Shown here piece by piece: positions 1 through 10,289 of a stretch of 64,000 nucleotides of DNA; positions within the stretch are counted from its first letter, which is position 1, and each line of letters begins with the position of its first letter. A program made the translations under genes and the position numbers. A model generated the notes under the pieces. It was not told where the DNA came from and made no database searches. It worked only from the letters and a program-made list of their open reading frames with translations. This stretch comes from Turritopsis dohrnii. Taxonomy: Eukaryota; Cnidaria; Hydrozoa; Anthoathecata; Oceaniidae. The stretch is taken from contig BQMF02000040.1 in assembly GCA_027922465.2 (NCBI GenBank), forward strand, positions 620,001 to 684,000, given 5' to 3'.

Positions 1-1069
1 ACTGGTTGTTCCAGTTGGCTGGTTATACTGAAAAAAAAAAAACAACAACAACTTGATTTAAAAAGATATTAAGGTTTCTTGCTTACTATGTTTCAGAATG
101 TTCCATAGACTTACTTAGTTATCACCACTGTTTCTTATATTTCTTAAAAGCAGATGGTTAAAGTCCTAATAAAGTCGTCCAAAAATCACTGCATTTTCGT
201 TGAAATCAGGGTATATATATGTCTATGTAAAAAGGCACTCCTTCGCAGGGATTTTTCACTAAATTTGCCCTGCATAGAAATAAATTTTATGAACTGTAAA
301 TTCTTAGGGCGGCGTTTATGAACTATAAGGGCGGCGTTTATGTCCGAATGACTAAGAGTCAAGACTTTTTCAATGATATTTTCTAAAACACGTAATATAC
401 GATATTCGATCATCATCATGCCAAGGATGCGGTATGGAAGCTAGCGCTGATTTCGAAGGTGTATTTCTAATATTTTTTTTAATTAATTATCGAGGATGTT
501 TTAATGTTTAAAATCTCCTCTCAGCTTTAGTGAGGTATTGCATTCGAAAATGGGCGTATTTTTTCAAAAGAAAAACGAAGAAACTTAATGAGATTTTACA
601 AAAAAAGCGAACGAAAAGTTAATTCATGTGATGCACTAGTTAACATTGTTCGAATATGACGTGCTGTGTTGTATTCATGCACACATTCACTCACCAGTTG
701 TCACTACTCCTCTTATAATACAGGCTTTTGTTTCTTGCAAAATTATGCGCCAAGAGCATTCGGCGAATCGGATCAAGTTCAACTTTACCATCATAGAAAA
801 TTCCGTCAACCCATTATAAATCGCAGAATTCGTAGCTCCGTGGTAAATAGCGCCCCTCCATTTGAGTTATTCCTCCAAAAAACGGGCTTTAATATCGACT
901 GTTGCTTGCTTGCTTGCTTGCTTATTATATGATAAGTACGTCAAAGTCGGTGAAAATACGCAGAAAATATTTCGATGAATGTGTAATCCTCAATTACCGT
1001 TTTTTATCCTGATTCCGGTGTATTTCCGTTATACTTTATACGTTTCTTGTTTTTTTCCTCTTTAAACAG
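1..1069. other. VPS45 intron or upstream sequence, no exon recognised
   Basis: AT-rich sequence upstream of the first recognisable VPS45 exon. It ends in a good splice acceptor (pyrimidine tract, CAG at 1067-1069), so at least its right part is intron. Two short GGGCGGCGTTTATG stretches near 306-341 resemble the inside of the MITE at 27843-28286 and may be a decayed relative. A TTGC/TGCT microsatellite sits near 902-922. Confidence 0.5.
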
Positions 1070-3508
1070 GCGTTCGTTGAAAACTACCCACAATTTCGAA
1101 AACTGTCTGGTACAGTGTCGAAACACGTGACTGTGGTGAGCGAACTTTCAAGGCTAGTGAGCGAACACTGTCTGTTGGAAGTTTCCGAAGTCGAACAAGA
1201 TATCGCGGCTAAATCAGATCATACTACACATTTACAGGTTGGTTGAGACTTAATTGAACCTTTATCAAACTCAGAAAGAAAAAAAAATAGGTTTTCAACT
1301 TAATTTTATGGAATAATTTATAAGTCACCTCCCATATGAGCTGATGTTAATTGATTGGTTAATTGTTTAGGCCATCCGGGAGTTGCTGGGCAACCCGAAA
1401 GTGAGAAACGTCGATGCTGCCAGATTGGTTCTGCTTTATATCCTTCGATACGAAAGAAGTTCCGGTAATGACGTCAAAGGGTTACGTAATGTGATGCAAA
1501 AACGTGGTTGCGATGATTTGCTTGTTAAGGTTAGTTTGACCATGGAACCTGTTTAAACATCCCTTACATCATAATATGTAAGACGTGTTCTGTTCAGCTT
1601 GTGTTAGTAGCAGCGATGTGTAAAATAAAAGGAATCTCTTGGCCTGTTGGTATGTTTAGGAAATGCTTGGGGTGCTCTCTGATACCTGAGAAGAAGAATA
1701 GATTTAAACCATCTGAATATCCCCTTTCGTCTGTCATTCGTTTGATACGTTTGTCATTTTCTTTAATCAGCTTATATATAACATGACGGAATATGCGGGC
1801 GCTACTGTTCGCTCAAGTGATATCTTTGGTCAGAATAAAAACGCCCTGGCGATGACCAAAAAGTTTATTAAAGGCTTAAAGGTTTGTTTACATTATGCAT
1901 TTTTTGATCATCTTGTTCTCGTCTTATTGAGAGTATCTTCAACCGACCGATAGCTTCTTAAAATCAAAAATAACCCAGATACATTCCACACATTTCACTA
2001 TAGAAATCTGACGGTAACGATTTGTGTGTTGGTAAAAGAGTTCGTAATAGTTGTTCTTTTACATACGGTTTATCTAGTAACGTCAAAAGTTGATTGCTCT
2101 CTTAAATGTTTTCAGTTTACGAATCTGTGGTCACACACAGTTATTCCATCTGTGGTCACACACAGTTCTTCCAACTATCAGTCTTTTGCAAGAATCAAAT
2201 GGAACATTTCACTTTCAAAATGCGATTTTATGTAGGGCGTTATGTAGGGCGTTGAAAATATTTACACGCAACACAAGCCGCTTCATCATGATTTTATGTA
2301 GGGCGTTGAAAATATTTACATGCAACACAGCCGCTTCTTCATGATTTTATGTAGGGCGTTGAAAATATTTACACACAACACAAGCCGCTTCTTCACGATT
2401 TACTGGACAACCTTATAAAGGGAAAGTTAAGAGAGCAGCAATATCCGTTCCTAGGAAAAGAAACATTTCGTGATAAGTATATCATTTTCTAATTTTTTTT
2501 TTTCATAAAAATGTAGACAATAGGCCTTTTCACAAATGGCGTCATAACAAACAACGCCTCGATTTCATCCTGAATAGTTACGACGTTGCGACGTTGCAGC
2601 TGCAGCGTCACATTTTCGTCTCTTTCGCGAAACAGATTACAATTATAGTGCGTTGTATCGATTTGGATGTAGGAAGCAACGCGAAAAATTCAACAAACTT
2701 TTCTATTCTTTGTGCTAGGCCACAAGATGTCGTCGTCTTTATGGTTGGTGGGACAACATACGAAGAAGCCATCACTGTTTACGAGATGAATAGGGCTAAT
2801 CCTGGTGTACGAATTGTACTCGGTGGAAGTACGATACACAACACGGAAAGGTGCGTATTCCGTAGAGTTAAAAAGAAACTTATACGACCTTTGCCAGGGG
2901 GGACTCAAGGTAGAAGCCTTGGAGAGGGAGTTTAAAATCAGTGGCTGGATGTTAGGGTTAGGGTTATTAAAACATTGGGGATAAACTGTACTAAACAAGT
3001 GCTGCCGACGTTTCATCCAGCAATTTTGTTTTTCCCGAGAATTTACAGAAAAGTGGTTATGAACAGTCCTTACCGATGAGCTATTTCCCTGACATGTTCC
3101 TTTGCCAAAATTACATGAAGTGGACACGATGCATGATTGCGTGATTGAATGCCTCTCAAAAGTCACAGCAATTGAAATAGTGTGTATATTTCTATAAAAC
3201 TGTACTCCTTCGCAGTTATTTTTCAACAAATTTGCCCCATTGGAATTTAGTTAATAAACATCGTCTTGGCGGCCAAACATTTTATGACAATTACTACCAT
3301 GTACAAAATTCTTAATGAAAACGAGACTCGAGCTTGGACAGAGGGTAATAATGTTATTTAATGCTACCTGCATTACGTCATGTAGTTTTATCCTTCTATT
3401 TTTTTCAGTTTCTTAAACGAAATCAAAGAAAGCACAATGATTGGTGGACCTTCAATGACTGTTCTTTATTCGAAAGGCTCCAATATTCAGTCACATGGCA
3501 TCTCGTAG
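1070..3508 (+). CDS. VPS45: VPS45, Sec1/Munc18-family vesicle fusion protein (3' exons; 5' part lies outside the window)
   Basis: Six exons encode the C-terminal third of VPS45, the SM protein that binds Tlg2/syntaxin-16-type SNAREs and promotes vesicle fusion at early endosomes and the trans-Golgi network. Exons read from the sequence: 1070-1237, 1371-1529, 1771-1881, 2355-2476, 2719-2850 and 3409-3508 (stop TAG 3506-3508), all with GT-AG borders and consistent phases (0,0,0,2,2). Diagnostic peptides: [20 protein letters not shown], then [31 protein letters not shown] and [20 protein letters not shown] followed by [14 protein letters not shown]. This order matches animal VPS45 through to a short divergent tail ending SHGIS. 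All six exons are open and conserved, so the gene looks functional. Earlier exons, with most of the Sec1 domain, must lie left of base 1. The acceptor of the 2355 exon is odd and is listed separately. No clear polyadenylation signal was found close to the stop. Confidence 0.93.
2231..2407 (+). repeat. Micro-triplication of a VPS45 splice acceptor and exon 5' edge
   Basis: The acceptor plus the first ~53 bases of the exon at 2355 are present three times head to tail: copies begin GGCGTTGAAAATATTTACA at 2248, 2302 and 2355 (offsets 54 and 53). A further 12-bp stub with its own AG|GGCGT lies at 2231-2240. Only the acceptor at 2353-2354 gives an open exon. Using 2248 reads into TAG at 2299-2301. 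Copy 2 has lost one A (CACAGCC against CACAAGCC), so entering at 2302 shifts the frame and soon meets a stop. Confidence 0.9.
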
Positions 3509-4135
3509 TAGCGTCGTTGACGGTTCATCGCTACTAGAGTATCGTGTGTAAATGATCAACGTTTTGTAACAGTGAGTCTGATAACAAAACAAAACAAAAC
3601 GTTTGTGTGTCAGGCGTTTCAATGTTGCTACTTTTCCCCGATATATACGACGGAGAATGAAAAGTATTCGGATACTGTTGGACTTTCCAGCTTCGATATT
3701 GCTGATGGATAATGTGGGTTTTGGATTTGGTCTTGGGCTTCAAAATGTGGTTTTCTTCTTTGCGTTTTTCATTTGATAAATATTTGGTATCTTGAACTAG
3801 TTGGTTATTTCTTTCCCATTAAAATGTATTGCCTTTTTTATATATAATGTAAATAATTTATGCGAATTTATATCAATGAAAAAACTAATTTAAAAATGTA
3901 TTCTCTTCTGAATTCCCTCATCGATTTCTGTATGGATTCATCTAAAAGCCGGTGTCCATTTTAAAACCTACAATACGATAAAATAAACATATAAACAACG
4001 CAAGTTACTTTTTCTTACATATATGTTTATTAAAACCAAACTTTTCGTGTCTACTGACACAACCTCGGGTTCATATGAAAATTATAGTTAAAAACATCTA
4101 CGCTTTACACAATGAATCCTATTAGTATTAAACAA
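3509..4135. other. VPS45 3' flank, no gene seen
   Basis: AT-rich sequence after the VPS45 stop. It contains a short (CAAAA)n stretch near 3578-3600 and no convincing coding potential. It probably includes the VPS45 3' UTR, whose end cannot be placed. Confidence 0.4.
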
Positions 4136-4735
4136 GTAACAAGAGGCCCTGAGGCCTGAAGGTCAGCGCTTTCAGGAAAGTTGAAGAGTGATGAACTGTA
4201 AAGCAAAATCGAAAACCTTTTTGCTCACCAGGAAGCTCGAAATAGGAATTAGGAGATACAGCTACTGTGACAGTGAATAAGAAACCCCAGTTCAAATGTG
4301 AAACAGATATTGAGTTCATAAAGCAATATAATATTGTAGTAAAATTTAATTCAAAACAATCATAGATATTAAATATACAACACATTCACTCAAATACTTA
4401 TGAATGCACCATTAATGTCTACACGTAAAACTAATAGAAACAACAGGAGATAGTAATTTCAGCAAAGTTGAAATATGTTAGACTGTGAAGCAAAATCGAA
4501 AAATACTTTTGCAGCGGGAAGGTCAAAATAGTGGCAGCGATTCAAAGAAAAACACATTCCAGTTGAAAAAGCAGACAGGTACCCTCTCAAAATTGATTGC
4601 ATATCCCAGCATCATTACAACAAAACTTAATTCAATAAAATCTTTATCAAAGAAATTAAAGATACAAAGCATTCCCTCGAATATTTATTAATGTCTTATT
4701 TGTATATACCTGAGTATGTAAAATTAAGTTTATAT
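4136..4735. repeat. Two diverged ~310-bp tandem repeat units
   Basis: The stretch around 4165-4450 and that around 4460-4735 share ordered blocks: AAAGTTGAA, then ACTGTRAAGCAAAATCGAAAA, then TTTTGC, then a GGAAG-TC-AAATAG block, and near their ends a CATTCMCTCRAATA block. The left edge, ACAAGAGGCCCTGAGGCCT at 4138, recurs as ACAAGAGGCCCGTAGGCCA at 26830, so this belongs to an interspersed family with a hairpin-like GAGGCC...GGCC end. Confidence 0.55.
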
Positions 4736-5799
4736 ATAAAATACTTTCATGTAGGGGTTTTCTCTAAAGTAACTTATACGAGATCTTTTCCAAACAAAAT
4801 ATGATTTTTTTTTTCAATTGAAGTGAATACAAATCTGATTTCGATTAAAAAAGTTTGTATTAAAGTCAAAATAAGTTACTAAGTCTTCAAATAAGCTGTT
4901 TTTGAGTATATATACTTCAAAAGATTTTATGCAGACCTTGTGTTATATGATCACAAAAAGTTCAAAAGTAAACCTTTCCCTATGCAGATGATTCCGAAAA
5001 GGAATGATATAGATCATTAAAAATTTATGACAATATTAAAAAATACTGTGTTCGTATGCGTGACAATGTGTCTTTCACACATTTTTGTTGTACTTCATTG
5101 AAAATAAAAAAGTAAGCAAAACAACTGCTTATTATTTGAGAATGAGAAAATAAGAGATTGCTGGCCAAGCAGAGAAACAGAATAAAACATAAAAAACAAC
5201 AACAAATTCGCAAAAGCTTTCGATTTAAAAAAATGAAATTTAGCTACGGTAAATAACAATTTTTTACATACATGAAAACATAAAAGATTATACGAAACAT
5301 GAGTGACAAGACAAGACTATGAGAGATAAACTTATAATATGATTTCATAGGGAATTTGTTCATTGAAATACTGAATAAATAGACAATCCGGATTTCAAGT
5401 GATAATTAGAGTTTGTAAACATTATATATGTGTCCATTGCTTGATAATAAGTGCATTACATTACAACTAACACAAAATATTGTTGATTAATTCAATTTTA
5501 AGTAGCACACAAATGCACCTTCAAAGAGGTAACTGTATAAAATGTCTTATATACACTTTGGAGATGTTGTCTGTTTGGGTGACACTAGATTTCTACACAC
5601 ACACACACATTGAAAACTCTTCTAAGTTGACGGATGTACTCATATCTCCTGACCAATTTAATAACACAAAACACAAAATCAGCAATAAGTAGGGAAATAA
5701 GTAAGGAATATAAGCAAGGAAACTCAGCAGTATAATCACAGTATCACTTATAACGATCGAGAATTGCATTGCTTCCCTGATAAGCATTATAAATCTGTG
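4736..5799. other. AT-rich intergenic DNA, no gene seen
   Basis: No conserved protein match in six frames and no clear repeat boundaries; only a short (AC)n run at 5597-5610. Confidence 0.4.
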
Positions 5800-5909
5800 T
5801 TTCCAGAAGGTCGTGACTAGAATGTACGCAGTCCAGTAGGTATTTATAACATGACGAAACCTTGCCGGACGAGTGTCGACTAAAAAGAAAGAGCGCGATT
5901 TCATCCGAA

Positions 5910-6660
5910 TCAGCTGACACAGTATATAGGGTGCCAAATTGTACAATTTTTGCAACACCATACTTTGTGGTGTTTTTCGTTTGTAAAAACCTTCTTCGGG
6001 ATCTTTATGCATTTTCTGTGAAACCAAATTTGGCAAGCCGAACATTGTGCCATAAACAACCCATTATCTTTGTCAACGTAAGAATCGAAAAAGGTGTCTC
6101 TACAAGTACAATATATGCTGTAATCTACATACATTGATTTTGATTTAACTGATCTGCGCTGTAATTTCGGAAGGGTGTAAATTTACCGGCTCGGAGACAC
6201 TCCATAAGATGTTCTCTCATTGCCTTTGACGAGTCGTAGGTATCGTGCACGATAGACCGTTGGAAAGGTCAACAGCAAAGGCAATAGCGAACACACCACA
6301 ATCGATACTGTTATCTTGTTGCTGAGTTGGCATTCGTTTGATACGTATGGAAGACAACTTAGACCTGGTCATTAAACAAATGGTGTGAATTACAGCTTCT
6401 GGCAAAGATGAGTTAAGAGAGACCAGTGAATCATACACCTCAACCTCTTCATGGTTTTTCCTAACAGTAATCCAATGAAGCGGGGGGCAAGTGAAGTATT
6501 TGAATGACGTTATTGTGAGCACTGTGGTTACTAAACATATGTGGCAAAAGGGTGGTGTCCTCGAATCCTTCAATCTGATATTGTTTGTAAAGGATGGATT
6601 GTGCCAAATTGATTCTGTCATCTTCCAACATTTCGCCACGTTACTTGTACGCAAACAGCA
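5910..6660 (-). pseudogene. Ulp1/C48-type protease plus PHD finger, frameshifted
   Basis: On the minus strand 6654-6217 encodes a stretch with HWITVRK, VEVYDSL and MPTQQQDNSIDCGVFAIAFA. This is the C-terminal half of a Ulp1-like cysteine protease: the H of HW and the C of DCGVFA are the expected catalytic residues. After a frame change the reading continues AMREHLMECLRAGKFTPF (about 6230-6140). After another change, 6134-5910 gives a PHD-like zinc finger: IYCTCRDTF, then MAQCSACQIWFHRKCIKIP and VWCCKNC. Ulp1-PHD proteins of this kind are common in cnidarian genomes, usually transposon-borne. Frame breaks between the domains and absence of the protease N-terminus make it a pseudogene. It lies wholly inside the TIR element at 5809-7693. 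Confidence 0.72.
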
Positions 6661-6681
6661 TTTGACAACTTACAACAAGCA

Positions 6682-6800
6682 GCCGTGGCATAACGGTAGC
6701 TTGTTCGGCTGGCATACCAGAGGTTCCGAGTTCGAGTCCGCCTCTGGTCGAACACTACAAGCCGCCAAAAGGGAAAATTGACGATTATAGGGGTCTTCGA
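6682..6800 (+). repeat. tRNA-derived SINE head with pol III boxes A and B
   Basis: GCCGTGGCATAACGGTAGC contains a box A-like TGGCATAACGG, and GAGTTCGAGTCC further on is a near-perfect box B. CTGGCATACCAGAGG between them resembles an anticodon arm with CAT, hinting at a methionine-tRNA ancestor, but stem and loop lengths are wrong for a working tRNA. The downstream CTCTGGTCGAACACTACAAG text is shared, diverged, with the two Helitrons (13286-13350 and 14185-14245). Confidence 0.65.
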
Positions 6801-7074
6801 TACAGGTGATGAGACGACAAAAACTTCTAAATTGCATACCGTCGTGATACGAAAACAAATGAACTTGACTTATCTTAGGTGGTCCATATGACTCAAGAAA
6901 GGTCGTCATTTTATTTGTTCGACTATCTATGATCGTCAAATTTACAGGGTTTTAAAAGTCATTTCAACTCGCGAAAGGTGGTCATCAATAGGACTCGTTA
7001 AGGTCGTAGCAATGACTCAGGAAAGGATGTCGTGAGAGGCACTGTAAAATTACTACCTTTAAATCGTCAATTTG

Positions 7075-7475
7075 ACTCAGTTACATTCCTCAGTGTTGGC
7101 AAACCTTTCTTCGCTGCAGCGAAAACAAAAAAGAATTTTTTCCATTCTTGTCAAAAGCGTTGGCCAAAGGAATCACACAGAAAACTGTTGTTGCCACTGT
7201 AGAACGTTATTACCAACAGGAAGTTCGACACGACCGCAATGGACCTTTGCAACTATGAAGAAGCAGATGAAAGAATTTTTGTGCATCTAAAAAACATCTC
7301 CATTGACTTTCCTCGAGTATTGATTAAGACTGTTGATAGTGATGTTGTGGTAAACGCTATTTCCATATTTCATAAAGTGGCTTTGAGAGAGAACTGTGGA
7401 TTGAGTTTGGAACTGGAAAATTGCTAAGATATATTCCGGTACATGATGCCGCCATCGAACTTGAAACAATCTGAA
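7075..7475 (+). pseudogene. Transposon-associated EEAD...DxDVVV domain fragment
   Basis: The plus strand at 7239-7427 encodes MDLCNYEEADERIFVHLKN, then VLIKTVDSDVVVNAISIFH, and after a frame change GKLLRYIPVHDAAIELE (about 7424-7470). The pattern CNxEEADxRIFVHL...TVDxDVVV...RYIPVHD is typical of a long uncharacterised protein found repeatedly in cnidarian and mollusc genomes with transposons. Upstream frames (7072-7238) give short pieces only. It is frameshifted and lacks both ends. It diverges from the Ulp1-PHD piece and lies inside the same TIR pair. Confidence 0.5.
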
Positions 7476-7702
7476 CTTGAATCTGTAGATGTGATCATTT
7501 TAATAATTTCATTAAAAAATATTTTTTACTGCGCGCACGTGGTGTGTGTTTCTCTTTCGCGCGCGTTACTAGCAAAATGTTAATGAAACGGTAACCGAAA
7601 CAGAGCGTGTTGCACAAAACACGACAACCGACGTATTCATAGACTACGACAGAAATATATACCTACTGGACTGCGTACATTCTAGTCACGACCTTTCCAG
7701 AA

Positions 7703-9849
7703 ACGTGAACTCCTCTTTATTTTTATGGAGGCCGCACTCACCCTGATAAAAAAGTTGTAATTATCAATCAATAAACAATTCTTAATTAAGCCACAATCAA
7801 CAAATAGCCTCTATTCCAGCCTTAAAATTAAGGCTTGTGTTTTTAGTGGTATCAGCCTACAACTGGGGACAAAAATTTATGGACTTACAGACGGACGGAC
7901 GAACACAAATGCTAATGAAAGATCAGCTGCTGCCGCGCTGACCTCTACTCTACGAATAAAAGAACTGTTGTGGGAGAGTACATGAACATGATGAAAGCGA
8001 TTGAAAATCGTGATACTGACTTGGAAAACTATTGATATAAGAGCACAAATATCATTACACAAAATTTGTGTAATTTTTATAAAAGGTGGCCCGAAGAAAT
8101 TTTGTCTCGTGCATTCAGTTTTTTATATAGTGACATTGTAACCAATATAGACACCAAACATAGTTCGTCGAGTTTACTCGAGCTCATTTCTGTAAAACTT
8201 TATAGTTGTTTACATATTTCAAAGGCATCAACAGCATTCTGGAAAGATGGTGTTTCTAATTAGTTAAAGATTTTATTCTTTATCAAGGTTATTACATTCG
8301 ACAACCTTGAATGATAAAAGGGAGATTGCAAAATTCGTGTGGTGTTGTGTGCATTTCATCTTTGTAACGAGCTGTGGTTTATTTTGGAGACACATACACA
8401 GAAACCATGATGCATAGAGTGGACAAAAGTAAAAAATGAACAGAAAAGTAAAACTTGAGTGTATTGAGGTTCAATCTACCGCAAAAGAAAATACAGATAA
8501 CCAATAATGGCACACACAAGTAAAAACAAACTATGAATTGAAAATAATACATTATAATAACAGTGTAGTGAGAGAAGATTCTCATGAAATAATGTTTGGG
8601 ATGAAGAACTTATTCAAATACATGAAATGATTCAACATTGTTATTTATATCAAAATTTGCTAAGTTCACTGGTCAGTAGATGTATGTCTATTTCAAAAGC
8701 TCTAGAACCTCTTCTTGTAAAGTGTCTAAGTATTAATTGAGTCATTATACACTTTTGTCACAAAATAAAGACAGAAAAACACAACTTTTAAAATTTTCAC
8801 AATTCTTTAACCTATGAAGTCTTTCTCAAGTGCCAAGTGTCAATATATACTTATACTTCAAAATAATGTTTGTTGTATATGTTCACTACCCTTATTATAC
8901 TGAAAAAGAATTCTTTTTATTATGAATTCTTGTAGGATCCTGTCAGGATTTTAACCAGGGAATTTGTAACATATGACATATGTTGAGTGAAATTTACTAC
9001 AAGGTTACTATGTGATTGAAAACAGGATGGTATTCTGTATGAATGCTGATATTTCAAATTTTAGGACAATTGCTTTTTAGATTGTTATCTTCCCTTAAAT
9101 CGTCTCGGTCGTTCCTGTCAGCCCATTCTTCTCTCTCCGAAGGTACTTAATACATGACAATTTTCAGGATTTTTATAACCAAGCCATGTAACGTATATAG
9201 TTCTAAATCATTACATGGGATCTTGAATCCATAATGGCAGATGGTTTAGTTTTGAGTAAACGCTGTATTGTTGTAAGTTTACATTTATCCTTTTATACAT
9301 TTTGCTAAACGATATACAGCTTAAGATAATGTCAATAATGTATATCTTGTTATGAAAATCCAACAAATTGTCATATACCGTAAAGGAAAATTAGATACCT
9401 TCTAATGTATGTGCACATGCTTTAGTTTTTGATTCCATTTTTGGGTTGCAATACATTGACCCACATATTGAACAATTTTCCTTCAAAAACGTTGTGATTT
9501 ATACTCTGAAGCCACTAAATTCTAACGTAAGGAATCTTAGTGAATGGAAATTATGTAAACTCAATGATTTTATGATATTTAAATAATGGAAATATAGGTC
9601 AATCTGTGATCAACAAATGTTTCAACAGACATTTGTGATTTCTGTAGCTGTATTGTTGATAATATTCATAAGTCATATAAAAAATTTCATGTTTTCCCTC
9701 CAGAAATGATTGAAGATGCTCATCCTCATATCTCTGAATATGCTCTTAAATTTTAGCACATGTGTATGAGCCTACAATTAAAATTCTATATTCTTCTAAA
9801 AAAGACTGTCATAATTCATCACTATTCTGTTGTTTTATCTTTTTCACTT
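7703..9849. other. AT-rich intergenic DNA, no gene seen
   Basis: No conserved coding match and no clean repeat ends. A CpG-rich patch (GCGCGCACGTGG, CGCGCGCGTTAC) at 7531-7570 lies just inside the right end of the preceding element. Confidence 0.4.
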
Positions 9850-10282
9850 GTGCTGATTTCGAATTTGACAATCATTTTGTCAGATTTGACCAAAATTGGA
9901 CAGTTCGGTGATGTTGTATTGTTGAGTGTAGACATGTGTCATTGTGACACCTCCTGAAGTCTTCGAACCAATTATTATTTTAACAAACGCCTTGGTGGAG
10001 GTTTGAGGAATCACTTCCATTATATTTTCAAGTGATTCAATATCAATTTTTTTCATATTTCACCAGCGAGGAAGCAATTGACAACAATTGTTCGATTTGG
10101 TCCAAACATGGAATAAATTACAAAAGTTCTCAAATTTACATACAAATGTGCATAACAACGCGCAATTGAAAGCCGCTTAATTCCAATTTGACAGTCGTTT
10201 TGACAGATTTGACCCTATTGGGCAATTCGGGCCAAATTTGGACCAAATTGCAAAAGTTCTCCAATTTTCATAAAAGCTTTAT
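9850..10282 (-). mobile_element. Decayed fragments of the 128-bp-satellite element
   Basis: 9850-9972 carries GCTGATTTCGAATTTGACAA followed at the right by TCCTGAAGTCTTCG, the same terminal arrangement as 57660-57800. 10085-10280 repeats the monomer phrases TTTGGTCCAAA, AAAAGTTCTC, GGGCCAAATTTGGACCAAATTG and AATTTTCAT. Both read in the same orientation as the copy at 56963-57808. The right fragment stops exactly where the LINE begins at about 10283. Confidence 0.6.
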
Positions 10283-10289
10283 CTGAGGC

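Larger units (their letters stand above)
5809..7693. mobile_element. Mutator-like (MULE) element with 35-bp TIRs and 9-bp TSD
   Basis: The 35-bp terminal inverted repeat, starting GGTCGTGACTAGAATGTACG and ending GTCCAGTAGGTAT, occupies 5809-5843 and in reverse complement 7659-7693 with no mismatch. Immediately outside both ends is the direct repeat TTTCCAGAA (5800-5808 and 7694-7702). A 9-bp target duplication with long TIRs starting in G is the signature of the Mutator superfamily. Inside are, on the minus strand, broken Ulp1-like protease and PHD finger sequences; on the plus strand, another transposon-type conserved domain; and between them a tRNA-derived SINE. MULEs carrying Ulp1-type proteases are known mainly from plants. 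No MULE transposase DDE domain was recognised, so this copy is non-autonomous or decayed. TIR identity suggests fairly recent movement despite the broken coding sequence. Confidence 0.82.

Noticed and set aside
2950..2970. Telomeric repeat (TTAGGG)n
   Set aside because: Only two units (GTTAGGGTTAGGGTTA), and a similar pair near 30890; too short to indicate a telomere or interstitial array.
2690..3229. 179-codon minus-strand open frame
   Set aside because: Overlaps the conserved VPS45 exon at 2719-2850 on the other strand; no recognisable domain.
5593..6045. 150-codon minus-strand frame with hydrophobic stretches
   Set aside because: Runs across the left border of the Mutator-like element, so it is a chance fusion of element and flank.
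6682..6760. Functional tRNA gene
   Set aside because: Pol III boxes are present but the cloverleaf does not close and the anticodon loop is too short; the sequence recurs as a repeat.
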